Shown piece after piece: positions 1 through 9,995 of a stretch of 64,000 bases of DNA (position 1 is the stretch's first letter; every line of letters starts with the position of its first letter). Position numbers and translations under genes: made by a program. This DNA is from Bactericera cockerelli. Lineage: Eukaryota > Arthropoda > Insecta > Hemiptera > Triozidae. The notes beneath the pieces were generated by a model. The model was not told where the DNA came from. It ran no database searches and saw only the letters and a program-made list of their open reading frames with translations. The DNA is taken from contig CM044958.1 of assembly GCA_024516035.1 (NCBI GenBank), positions 9,274,225-9,338,224 of the forward strand, given 5' to 3'.

Positions 1-229
1 TTTACGAATATTTTTTAACAAATCATTTATCTGGAACCTCATGCTTGGATTTCAGTGTCTTCATATATTATCATATTAATTAGGACACTGGACAAAAAAG
101 ACACTCACTCACTCAATGATTTGTTCCTATCTCTGAAATGACACTTCTGCTTTATCCAAGATTCTGATCTTTTTCCACAGATCTCGTGGTAACCTATACA
201 TGGATCAAAACAAAAAAAAAATCTGTGTC

Positions 230-345
230 CAATCCAAATAATAAATTACTCAAACCAGCCTCATTAAAATCAGCCATGCTTGGGACTCGAACGTACCTCG
301 AATTAAAAGTCCGCCGCAAAGATTAAGCCACTGAATTCGGGGGAT
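230..345 (-). repeat. tRNA-like SINE remnant (unassigned)
   Basis: Read on the minus strand, the segment near 270-300 has a B-box-like stretch (ACGTTCGAGTCCC), the internal promoter motif of tRNA-derived SINEs. No clear A box or tail remains. It resembles the family D copies at 9912 and 27205 in layout, but I could not align it convincingly. Confidence 0.35.
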
Positions 346-364
346 TTACGTTCTTTACTCTATA

Positions 365-590
365 CAGTATGTTTCAGAAAAGGTAACCACCCCTCGTAAC
401 TTTTGAACGCGACGGAATTTTTCAATTCTGTAAAGTCCTAAGTATAGGAAGTGCCCTATGGCCCATCCTGTGGTCATATTTATTTTTGGCCCCGGTCGGC
501 CCTTCCGGCTTTTAAGCCATATTTTTTCATTTTTCTCGCGAATTTTAAATGGAATATCGAGGGGGTGGCCACCTTTTCTGAAACATACTG
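365..590. mobile_element. Tc1/mariner-type MITE
   Basis: The element is 226 bp and is bounded by TA on both sides (363-364 and 591-592), the Tc1/mariner target duplication. The ends are inverted repeats of about 32 bp. The first 20 positions match exactly (start CAGTATGTTTCAG), followed by two mismatches and then CCACCCC..CTCG. Starting with CAGT next to TA is typical of Tc1-like termini. There is no transposase, so it is non-autonomous. The short open frames across it are by-products of the inverted repeats and the neighbouring unique DNA. Confidence 0.85.
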
Positions 591-592
591 TA

Positions 593-1485
593 TTAAGGAA
601 ATGTATTTCTCCACTGGTTATTTCTTTGAGATGGTATGGTTTGACATTTTATTGTTTCATTATGAATTCGGTTTATGCAAGGATATCCCCATTTTTGATC
701 ATTCAATACCGTGGCTTTGTCTCACAAGAATGTACGTCCGAATGCTGAACCGTCATGTACAGCAGGGTGGGGTAACACAGACTGCGGTGACAAGCACTTC
801 CAGCAGAGTGGGGTAACACAGACCGGGGTGACAAGCATTCCGAATTCCGGGGTTCCGAAACCCCAATCAACATCTGAGATGCGGCTTTCCTCTCTCGAGT
901 AAAGTTTCTGCAAGGGTTCACAAACACGTGAGATTTGTTGTCAGCCCCGCTGTATGTTCGGAAGTTCCCCCCGAAAAGGGAAATTTATGTCGAGAGAGTT
1001 TGGGCAAGGTTGCCATGTTGTTGAGACAGACTTGTCCCTTTGTCCCTCATCATCGGCTAGTTAATTATTTACCCGCCCTCACGTCCTCGGATAGGGTTGC
1101 TTTGAGAATTCCAGAAGTGAGTTTAGAAATGTCTCTTGTCTCACTCCCATCCAACCCATCTTCCATCCCAGCCCTCCTTATCTCTCTAGGAACAATGCTG
1201 CCTTGTAGATTCTAATTTAACTCTCTCCTGACTTCTTCTGCCCTCATCATCTCCCCCCCCCCCTCTTTGTCTCCCCTCTACCTCTTCATCTCTCTCCCTA
1301 GGAATGGCATTCATCCAGACTTCATTGTTTAGAAGCGGATGCATCTTGAATCTCAAATAATTAATCCATAATAGTTCCCGACCCTGGACCGTCGAAGAAA
1401 GGGACCCAAAGGTCTCTCCGAGTTTCAGAGTAGTGATATCCTTACGAGTTGATAGATACCTGGAAATCTTTAGAGAGAGAAACAA
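593..1485. other. No gene seen; short tandem repeat and pyrimidine tract
   Basis: A 41-bp unit (starting CAGCAGGGTGGGGTAACACA) is repeated twice at 760-842. A pyrimidine-rich stretch with a run of C lies at about 1130-1310. The open frames here are short, overlap on both strands and have no recognisable domain. Confidence 0.6.
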
Positions 1486-2314
1486 ATTATAATTTTTATT
1501 AAATTACAACAGGAGCTGCCAGTCTTTGACTGGTTGCCATTCCGCACAGCATATCCATCAAATCTATCAGACAATTTTCTAACATATTATACTTTTTAAC
1601 TAGGTATGATGTTATGATTTCAGTTCAGTATCTTGAGTAAATATGATAGTTAATAATTTTAATACTATCTGATATGATATTCTCGGCCATTTCTTTTAAT
1701 TTTCCTTTTTCAATGTTGAAATCTTCGAAAAATTGTATTACTTTCCTGCCAACAGCTCCGCGACTACCAAACCATAAGTCATAAACCTCAAAATCTCTTC
1801 TCCCAAATTCTTTCTCATATTTTTGGTTAAGTGAGTCAATGCAAGAGCCATATATGTTTCTTTTTTCTTCGTGTATTTCAATGTCTTGATTTAGATTGTT
1901 GGTCTCAAATCGGATTGTAGGGTCTATTATATAAGCCTTATTAGAGTTGTTTGAGAAGGCTACTATGTCGCAAAATCTATTGCTTCCAAATGAATCTATG
2001 GCATGCACTTCCTCAAAACATTTGTACTTCTTGTCTTCTAATAATTTCTTCAACGTGTGTTTTATGCGATGATGTCTCATGGTGATCATGTTGCTATTGT
2101 GGGGACAGGCACCTATTACATGACTTATAATTTCTTTCTCTTTGCCGCAGTGACGGCAAAGGTTAGATGCACTGTTCCCTGCAACTGCTCCAGGAACACC
2201 TGATAAATTCGCATAGTTCACGTTCATTTTTATGGATTGTACCCATTCAGAGGATGACAGAGCAGTATTTGTGTTAGCCTTTCGAATTGATGATCCCAGA
2301 ATTTCTTCAGCTAT
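1486..2314 (-). pseudogene. 5'-truncated RLE-type non-LTR retrotransposon (C-terminus)
   Basis: An open frame of about 230 codons (first ATG at 2227, frame open back to a stop at 2315-2317) encodes the end of an R2/R4-like reverse transcriptase protein. Visible are a zinc knuckle (CRHCGKEKEIISHVIGACPH, a C-x2-C..H..C pattern), a basic RHHRIKHTL segment, and a restriction-like endonuclease core with D in RFCDIVAF and IDPTIRFE. These are known marks of the restriction-like endonuclease of site-specific LINEs. The reverse transcriptase domain is absent, so this is a dead 5'-truncated copy. The probable 3' UTR runs to about 1486 and includes a small hairpin (CCAGTC/GACTGG) near 1515-1532. Confidence 0.8.
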
Positions 2315-2317
2315 TTA

Positions 2318-2952
2318 AATGAGCACAACTAACTTTAATCAATATTGTACATAACTGTCGCCTCATATTGATAGCACTGTGTAATAGTATAGCCGATTTA
2401 TAGTGCTTCGTACATAATGACACTGGCATCAAAGTTTTCCCCTCTTGAACTTGAAATGTCCATTATAAAACTAAAAAGTATAAAGTTTCAACATTGAACA
2501 TTGGTATCAATAATGCACTGATAGCACGAACTAATGTCTCATTTAAGCCGACACGTCCGAAAGCCTTAGAACGCATTCATAGCCTGTACAGATTGCATTT
2601 ACTACCCCTTCAGATTCCTTATACTTGCCCCTTCATATTCCACTTCCCGCCCGTTTGGATTCTCGGTTTCAGCTCACAGGTGAAATACTCAATCAGAGCT
2701 TACAGTACTTGTGTGGCTTCGGCATTGGGACACGGGCTGGGGGATGTTCTCAAAATGCAAGGAGGGCCATCGTTTGAGTTTTCAACTGTAAATCAGTTGT
2801 GTTTGTTACATCATAGGGTGCTGAAATTGTGTTAATTATGGAGGCGAAACTGTGAAGAAAGCATTATCTGTTCAAGGTGACAAGGAGCTACAGGAATTTC
2901 AATATACATATTTTTTTTGATACTTGATAATCTAGATAGGGAAACTTTAAGG
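2318..2952. other. No gene or repeat recognised
   Basis: This is AT-rich sequence. The 113-codon open frame at 2494-2835 has no recognisable domain and no splice context that would support it. Confidence 0.5.
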
Positions 2953-3142
2953 GTTGGGTGGAAGAGATTGACATAGGCAATAACCCCGCCCTTTAGTTAG
3001 GACATATGTAAAAAATTTTTTTTTTTTTTTTCTTGTTTACATTATTAATATTGTCAATTTTATATTTAATTTCCCCCATTATTTGTCTCTATATATATGT
3101 TTGTTTGTTCCTACTAATAAAGAGTTTCTAAATAAATAAAAT
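2953..3142 (+). repeat. Retroposon 3'-end repeat, copy 1
   Basis: The block starts GGGTGGAAGAGATTG and continues GGCAATAACCCCGC, then a T-rich stretch and a terminal AATAAAGAG with an A-rich end. It is nearly identical to 63237-63425 and more distantly similar to 7385-7542. The shared position of the head block and the AATAAA-type tail suggest the 3' end of one retroposon family. The parent element is not in the window. Confidence 0.6.
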
Positions 3143-3604
3143 AATTTACAAATCTCACGGTCTCGACCAACGGATATCTTGTTCCTCTTTGCCTACTTCA
3201 TACTGAAGATTTAGGAATCCCTTTCATAGTAACTTTTACTTATATAGGATAGAAAACACGCACTAATGTGGAAGTCTCCTTTCTTTATGTTGTTCGAAAA
3301 ACAAAAGTTACTGTTGGTTTGCACATAATATTTATTCTACTTGTTTGTAACACCAGCTTCACATAGGCACGTTGCTCATATTTAGTTTGAGAGCCGCTGC
3401 TGCAGAGGACGCTCGAAAGTTTCTAAATAACACCCCCCCCCCCTCCCCCCCCCGTCTGCCACGGGGATTAGAGGCCCAGGGTCAGAAGGGCCGTCTGAGA
3501 TTGAAACAGTCGGAACTGTAGCAGTACAACTGTCCCATTAGCAGCAGTACAACTGTCCCATTAGTAGCAGTACATTACGCAAACTGTCACATTAGTACCG
3601 AGTG
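3143..3604. other. No gene; C-run and short triplicated unit
   Basis: A poly-C tract lies at 3430-3452. A short unit (GTAGCAGTACAACTGTCCCA) is repeated about three times between 3518 and 3595. Nothing coding was seen. Confidence 0.55.
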
Positions 3605-3703
3605 CCAGTGGCGTAGCCAGGGGGGGGGTTGAGGACAAACCCCCTCCCCCGAAATTTCCAAGAAACCCCAGCTAAGATGGAATATACGTTAGCTACGCCA
3701 CTG
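3605..3703. mobile_element. Short inverted-repeat element, Tc1-like termini
   Basis: The 99-bp segment has perfect 12-bp inverted ends (CAGTGGCGTAGC / GCTACGCCACTG). The complementarity continues outward after a 3-base insertion (ACCGAG / CTCGGT). A start of CAGTGGCGTAGCC recalls Tc1/mariner MITEs, but no TA duplication flanks it. It may therefore be a degraded or internally deleted copy. Confidence 0.55.
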
Positions 3704-3716
3704 CTCGGTGCCTAAA

Positions 3717-6525
3717 TGGGAAGTTAAGAAGTATTGTGTCACAGTTGGGAAGTATTCTACAAGTACTCAGAGGGTAGGCATACTACTGGATGGTCAACAC
3801 AGACTACAAGCGTAGCTGCTGTTTATTGGTTACAAAAGACAAAAGGCTGTGTAACTAATTTTTTCTTGCATTATAATCAAACTGTCAAACGACTGACAAA
3901 AGGGCATTCAGCCGAAAAATGTGCCACAACTAAACAACCTTAATCATGAGGTTGAACAATACCAACCCTAGTAGGTTGGGGAGAAGGCATAGTAAAAGAA
4001 GAGAAAAATAACTCTTAGTTGGTTGTTTGACTATAGGGGGAGAATAGACTAATGGCCTGGTCGAGACTCGACTACCAATCACAAAGCTCCAAATTGATCT
4101 ACAGCTGGGATCCAGCAGTCGAGTCTTCACCCGGCCATAAGTCATACTAAGGACGTTAATAGACCAGCCAGTTCCACAAAAAATAACCGCTTGTAAAAAC
4201 GAATTTCAAGTCCTACTCAGGCATTAGAAATGAGGTCCACTACTTTTATGTTCATTCACTAAGATCTGTTATTATTTATATCCTTGAAGAATTCAACCAC
4301 ATCGGATGTGGTTCCGTTGAGTCCTGGACCAGAATGGGGATCCCACAAAAAGGATCCCAGGATATAATTTACTCCTACGTCTCCTATATAACTATCGGCC
4401 AGGTCCTGAGGATAGTTGTCACAGAGACATTCCTCTGACATTACGAGATTATGCACGTGGAATGCTAGGATGCTGGGTGCTGGCTCTTCGGGTTCGCACT
4501 ATGATACACCCTGGACAGGCAAAGAGAAAGAGTTTGTGTGCAAAGAAAGGGAATGAGTGGAAGAGAGAAGACAGAGAAAGGAGAAAGGTTTATGAGTGAT
4601 TTTTTTGAGAATGAGTGGGAAAAGGATAAAAAAAAGTGGGGAAAGGATAAAAAACGATCATGATACTTGTGATTAGGAATTTCTTGGAAGTAAAATATAA
4701 AGCGAGAACAGAGGAGTGAGGGATAGAATATAAAGGGAGAGACAAGAATTATGTGAGAGAAAGAGAAAGAGGTCAGAAATGGAGAGAAGTGAGTAAAGTG
4801 AGATACATAAAGAAAAATGCGGACCGAAAACTAGGTATACTTTCTCTACCTTTTAGGTATCAGAAAGTAATAGAGTGAGGGTTAGTGAGTGAGGAGATAA
4901 AGAGAGAAACAATAAGGCGAAGAGAGAGAGAGAGTTAGAAAGACAATAAGCTAGTAGGAGGGGGGGGGGGGGGTCAGTCAGAGTCATCCTGCTAGAAACA
5001 AGAGCAAGGATTGAATGGGGAGTGCGCCCAGATAGAGATTTAGAAACTAGAAATTTATGTAATTCAAAACAAAGAATCACAATCATCCTCGTAAATTGGT
5101 ATTATTTTGGAATGCCTCCTTGATAGGGGAACGCGGGGAAAGTTGCCCCTTATAAACAACTGTAACCATTTTAACTTTGATATTATCATTAGCTGTCACA
5201 AGATTTAAGCGATTTTTTTTTCTCAAAACCATTCTAACTTTGATATTATTATTAGCTGTTAGAAGATTTAAGAGATTCTTTTAATAATTGCGCTACCCTT
5301 GCTACTTGTCATGTACCTGGCGGGATCTCCTCTAAAAGTTACAGGTGTATCCTTTGGTTTCTTGAGAAGCCTTAAAAGCTAAACAAAAACTATTGGCTAG
5401 AAGTTTTGGGTAAAATTAGCTGCTGGAAAAACAGATGATCTTGATTAATTTATTGTATCTTACCTACTCAAAGAGAGCTGGAACCAAAATTAACTGGAAA
5501 AGCAGGAAGATGTAAAGCCATATTTCATTATTTATTCATTTTTGGCCTGGAAAAATTGCTGATTTCAAAAGTTACATGAAAATGTTTTAAAAGAAAAATG
5601 TATTTTTCCAGCCTTAACTTCCGTACACGAGCATAATTTTCCCAGAATTTTTATTCTCAATTTAATTCTCTATGTTTAGGTAGGTACGCTTATCCAAGAA
5701 AATTTCCAGAATTGTAAAGTTAAAAAGTGTTCTCTCTTCTGGAAAATAAACCATAGATTTTTCATAATAAAAACTCATTACGGTTCTCTGACTGATAAAT
5801 TTAATATTTATTTAAAACTTTTTGATTCAACAATCCCGAAGGATTAATCATTTGGTTTTTATTGAATACTTTGGAAATATAAATTGTATCCGCTTGATGA
5901 AAATTCCTGGAAACAGAGCTCAAACGCAAGTGTTATGTTAGCTTTATCTCTCTCTCCAGTTTTTCCTTGTATACTGCATACAGTGTGTTTCCAGATTACT
6001 CGAATGAAAATTCAGAAAACCCATGTAGAGCACATAATCAGTTCTCGTCGGATTTATGAAGTTAGGCTATATTGAGCTTGGAGAAGATTTGTATCGGTGA
6101 CCGTCTTGGTTCTAATCAATCCGTACGAAACATGGCAATCAAATTAATGTTTTGCTGGATTTCTGGCCCTACTCAGGCTGTGAAAACCTAATTTCGAAAG
6201 ATGAATTTCCGTTGCGATTATTATGGTAGGTTAAAGTAAATCAAAAAAAAGAGAGAAAAAAAGAGAACACAATACTTCCTATTTCTAATATTAGAAATTA
6301 TTCGGTGGTTATAAAGCAGAATTAACAAAGTACCCCTCGTACCAATGTGGCCAGTGCTCCCGGATGAGAAAAGTAACCACTGGGCCATGATGAATGGTAG
6401 ATCTAGATTCATGGTTTAGGCAACCACAGAATACTGAAAAACATAAAAACGTGTTGAACAGTCCGAAGTCTCTGTGTTCCTGAGCTAAACAATAATTATT
6501 TCTACAGGGTGGTATCATGTTATGG
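3717..6525. other. No gene recognised; purine-rich and duplicated stretches
   Basis: Bases 3762-3812 resemble the hairpin-repeat family of 6528-6915 (GGCATACTACTGGATGG). Bases 4500-4960 are strongly purine-rich on the plus strand and end in a run of about 13 G at 4961. An imperfect duplication of about 63 bp lies at 5165-5287. No open frame has a recognisable domain. Confidence 0.5.
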
Positions 6526-6527
6526 AT

Positions 6528-6915
6528 AATTCGTCTATGATGGACTTGAGATGAAATTCTTGTGTTATTTCTCGTAGTATGCCTCCCATCAGAGGGGAGG
6601 CGTACTACGGGATAGGCAGGCTACAAGACATACCACAAGCATCTACAGTAGCTGGTATGGACAATACGTCTATAATGGAGATGAAATTCTTGTGTAACTT
6701 CTCTTAGTATGCCTCCCATCAGTGGGGAGGCATACTACGGGATGGGCAGGCTACAAGACAGACCACAAGCATCTACAGTACCTGGTATGGACAAAACGTC
6801 TATAATGGAGATGAAATTCTTGTGTAACTTCTCTTAGTATGCCTCCCATCAGTGGGGAGGCATACTACGGGATGGGCAGGCTACAAGATACACCGCAAGG
6901 GTCTACAGTAGCTCC
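6528..6915. repeat. 130-bp tandem repeat, about 3 copies, each with a palindrome
   Basis: The word ATGAAATTCT begins at 6551, 6681 and 6811, giving an exact period of 130 bp. Each unit carries a hairpin with 13-bp arms (TAGTATGCCTCCC / GGGAGGCATACTA) around a 7-base loop. These lie at 6575-6607 (one arm mismatch), 6705-6737 and 6835-6867. Copies 2 and 3 are almost identical, so that duplication is recent. Confidence 0.9.
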
Positions 6916-7357
6916 TGTTTCAAAACTACGAAGTCTCTTCTCGTGAAAATTGTCGATTTCGTGGTTACGAGAAGGCTTTTACTTGAATCTCTCAAATTTG
7001 CAGTGAAATTCCACTAAAAAATAAAACACATATAAAAGTTTTTGTTGTGCTGGTTGTACGTACCTCTATTACATATGTATATAATAAAATTAGTGCTTCT
7101 GTTTTTCTGATAACTCTTTCTAAGTGAGGGAATTTACCTACTTTAAAAAGTGACAAAGTACACATTCACTCATATGGGATGTCATACTTAAAATATTTTA
7201 TTCATTTTTTAGTATGAAGTGAAATACTTACAATAACATTTTGACTCATTACATTTATTAAAACATATTTACTGAATGTAATAGTAAGGTCTCAACGAAC
7301 CTCAGATATTCAGAACGAATGCGCGTTGACAAAACTCGACTATCTCTTACATATAGT

Positions 7358-7389
7358 CTTGTTAGTCGACACTCTTGTCGACTAACAAG
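7358..7389. repeat. Perfect 13-bp-arm hairpin
   Basis: The arms CTTGTTAGTCGAC and GTCGACTAACAAG are separated by 6 bases. The hairpin lies at the 5' edge of the retroposon tail at 7385-7542 and may mark its junction. Confidence 0.75.
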
Positions 7390-7542
7390 AGTGGGGTTCG
7401 GTGGAAGAGAAAGCCACAGGCTTTAACCTCGCCTCTTGGTTCACTACATATTCTATTTTTTTTTTTTTTTAAGCATGTCCTATTTTGTTGAATGTATGTA
7501 GTTGACCAATAAAGAGTTAAATAATAATAATAATAATATACC
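7385..7542 (+). repeat. Retroposon 3'-end repeat, copy 3 (diverged)
   Basis: This has the same layout as 2953-3142 and 63237-63425: GGTGGAAGAG, a GGC..TTAACC..CGCC block, a T-run, then AATAAAGAG followed by (AAT)n. It is more diverged than the other two copies. Confidence 0.5.
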
Positions 7543-7811
7543 TGTCCAACTATCAAGAGACAGACAGCTAATTTTAGAGAAAGTCGTGTGAAAATGTCGG
7601 GTGAACCACCCTGAATGTCTTCTAGAACTCCAGCATGAACTGACTCAGGCAGGACTCAAAGTGAACAGTCGTGAAGCGGGCGGGATCCGAGAGAACACAA
7701 GACAATGAGATCTCAAGTGGACTGGTTCTGGCCTCGACTTGGAGGGAACCTCAAGTGCACCGGAGAAATGTGCATTGTGCACTTTGAAATCTAACAATAT
7801 AATTCTGCATT

Positions 7812-7961
7812 AGTATAGTATAGAAAGATTAAGAAAAAAAAAGTAAGATGACTGTCTGGAAGTTTGAACGGGGGTTTGAGGTTATTGCCAGCAGGTGCCC
7901 CCTATCAATCGCCCAACAGGGGTGGATGGAGGGATTTACAAAAAAAAAAGTATAGTATAGA
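7812..7961 (+). mobile_element. Small retroposed insertion with 13-bp target duplication
   Basis: The direct repeat AGTATAGTATAGA occurs at 7812-7824 and 7949-7961. It flanks a 124-bp segment that ends in an A run (7940-7948). Target duplication plus an A tail is the signature of LINE-mediated retroposition. I did not recognise the inserted body. It could be a 5'-truncated LINE end or a copied small RNA. Confidence 0.6.
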
Positions 7962-8027
7962 TAGGGTTAGTAAACACTAGCTGGAACACTGGAAATCCTA
8001 CTGCAGGCCATTGCAAGAAGAATAATA

Positions 8028-8213
8028 ATACTCTTCAGTGGAACGTAACCACTAGGCGAGGTCAATGCCCAAAGCATTTTCTACCACCTAACCCTCAGAG
8101 TCTTGTTATTATGTGCTCACAAACTCAAAGTAATTGAGGAAATTCATGCACTGGTTGGGATTCGAGCCAACGGATCCCTCCGCTACCTGGATTACCAGAC
8201 TAGCGCGTTCAGT
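8028..8213 (-). repeat. SINE family B copy 1
   Basis: On the minus strand this has a tRNA-like head with a B box (GGTTCGAATCC type, here GGCTCGAATCC), a middle block ending GGTTAGGTGGTAGAAAATGC, and an ATT-repeat tail. It matches the copies at 19193, 58326 and 61978. Confidence 0.75.
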
Positions 8214-8329
8214 AAAAAAAAAACTGTTGTAAATCAATTCATTTTTTATTTTATTTTATCAAGAGTGGTGTATAAACTCTTTGTCCATCAAGTAACCTAT
8301 AGAATTTCAGTATAAAACGATTCATACAA

Positions 8330-8420
8330 AAAGTTAGTACTTGATAAGCGGCGAGAGCTACGCCGACAAAAAGTCACCTTGAAAATGACATCAGGAGATG
8401 TCGAAACATGTAGGGCTGTA
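8330..8420 (+). ncRNA. Degenerate hammerhead-like segment
   Basis: Near 8371-8412 a perfect 6-bp hairpin (GACATC / GATGTC) is followed directly by GAAAC and the self-complementary ACATGT. This layout matches stem II, GAAA and a minimal stem III of Penelope-type hammerheads. The upstream box reads CTTGAAAAT, where a working core would have CTGANGA. It is therefore either a decayed motif or chance resemblance. Confidence 0.3.
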
Positions 8421-8453
8421 GGCTCCGTGTAATTTATTTTGTTTTTTAATTTG

Positions 8454-8455
<2 letters not shown>

Positions 8456-8484
<29 letters not shown>

Positions 8485-8486
8485 AT
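8456..8486. repeat. (GATA)n microsatellite, LINE tail
   Basis: About seven GATA units sit exactly at the 3' end of the truncated LINE, so they are probably the element's own tail. Confidence 0.85.
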
Positions 8487-9553
8487 TTTATTTGTAATAA
8501 AATCAAATTTTGTTACAATGGTTGGCATTAAGACTATGAATAATTTCAAATGAGCTTAAAAATATCTTAAATAAGAAAGAATAAAAAAAAGTAAATATTA
8601 AAAATAACATTATGGCCCTTGCATTTTGTTAACAAAAATAATTAGTAAAAACAAATTAAACTAACAAAGTTACTAAGTTACTATTCCACTCAACATAATT
8701 ATTTATCATTAATTTATTCGTTTCTGATAAAAGAACGAATTCTCAAAGCTGCCTGCACATAACCAAATATTTTACTTATATCCGATCTATTATCTGTATT
8801 CAGGAGCGAAGTAATTTCGTTATTATGAGCTTGTAATAATGCTCTAATATAAACTTCCCTGAATTGTTCATATAAGGAACACTGTTTAAAAAAGTGATTC
8901 AAAGATTCAAGCTGCCCAAGCTCACAATTTGTACACATTTCATTCTGATCCCACTCATACATCATACCATTTAAATATATTTTTACCACTTTTCCTGCAA
9001 GACGTAACTGTGCTATAGTCCTAAGTTTAATTATGGGCATATTATTTAGAAGGTATGGGGATGGAAATGCTACTCCAGGTTGATAGGTAGCCAACTGAAG
9101 TTTTAAATTATTTAAATGTCCTCCATAACTAGAGACCTGTAAGCTTTCCCAGTCATCATTAATTAGTTCATTATAGAATGTGCTATAGATATCTAACTTA
9201 CGAGATTTTAATAATTCCAGACTTTGAGCTTCCATATACCTGAAAAACCTAACTGTACCAATTTTATTTTTAACATTGTCACCCAATTATACTTTTGAAC
9301 ATTGCTGGACCTAAGATCTTGTTCTCTCAGTTGGTCATAACAGATTTTAGGGTATCGAGTTTGTGACATTGCCAGAAGTCGAGTCCACCATTCCACCATC
9401 TGCCTGAAAACATGGAAGGACAGCTTGGCCACGCCCATCTCCAGCCTGAGCATGTATCCGGGTGTGCATCTTGGTAGACAGTAGACTGACTTGAGCATCT
9501 GAGATTGACATTTCTCTATAACATCAACGTATCTATAACCCCACACGTTTTTA
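8456..9553 (-). pseudogene. 5'-truncated LINE with TATC tail and target duplication
   Basis: Minus-strand frames at 9208-9546 and 8714-9286 are two parts of one broken protein. The first (GYRYVDVIEKCQ..LPRCTPGYMLRLE) and the second (C-x2-C-x8-H-x4-C at CTNCELGQLESLNHFFKQC) are the region after the reverse transcriptase of a non-LTR element. A frameshift near 9250-9290 joins them. The 3' end is a TATC tetranucleotide run (GATA on the plus strand, 8456-8486). A 9-bp direct repeat, TAATTTGTA, flanks the copy at 8447-8455 and 9554-9562. No catalytic domain is left. Confidence 0.75.
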
Positions 9554-9757
9554 TAATTTGTATAACTAATTGTAATCTACCTGTACCTAATAGTATGTAT
9601 GTACCAAATTGTAGAATAAAATAAATAAATAGTTTTCAAATAAAACGTCAAGTGAAGACCAGTTGAATTTTTCATTTATATCAATATCAACTAACAAATA
9701 GTTTCTTGTTATCCATGACATAAAAGATTTCAGTGAAGCACGATTCTTACAAATACC

Positions 9758-9908
9758 TGGTCGCTATCCTTACAAGAAGCTACTAATTATTCCTCATGAG
9801 GTATGAGTGGACCCCGTCACATCCCAACTCAGAGCTAAGATTATCCCTCCGGTAGTCGAACTAAGGTCATCTGCTTGCAAGAGAGTGCGCTACCCATTGT
9901 TTCACAGC
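9758..9908 (-). repeat. SINE family A copy, diverged
   Basis: Shared words with the copies at 24275 and 51915 are CCTCATGAGGTATGAGTGGACCCC and, further on, GTGCGCTACCCATTG in place of the AGCGCGCTAACTC head. The tRNA-like region is heavily mutated. Confidence 0.55.
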
Positions 9909-9911
9909 CAA

Positions 9912-9992
9912 TTTTTTGTCGGCTCTGGGGTTCGAATCTGGGACCTTCCGAATATAAAGCAAGTCTCTTACCAGCGAGCTAATCGTGCGCTA
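9912..9992 (-). repeat. tRNA-like repeat family D, copy 1
   Basis: The segment contains GTCGGCTCTGGGGTTCGAATC and ends GAGCTAATCGTGCGC. A related copy at 27205-27300 has the same order of words. On the minus strand both read as a degenerate A box and B box. The copy lies directly beside the family A copy. Confidence 0.5.
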
Positions 9993-9995
9993 TAA

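Noticed and set aside
451..816. 121-codon open frame
   Set aside because: It overlaps a MITE and a short tandem repeat and has no domain.
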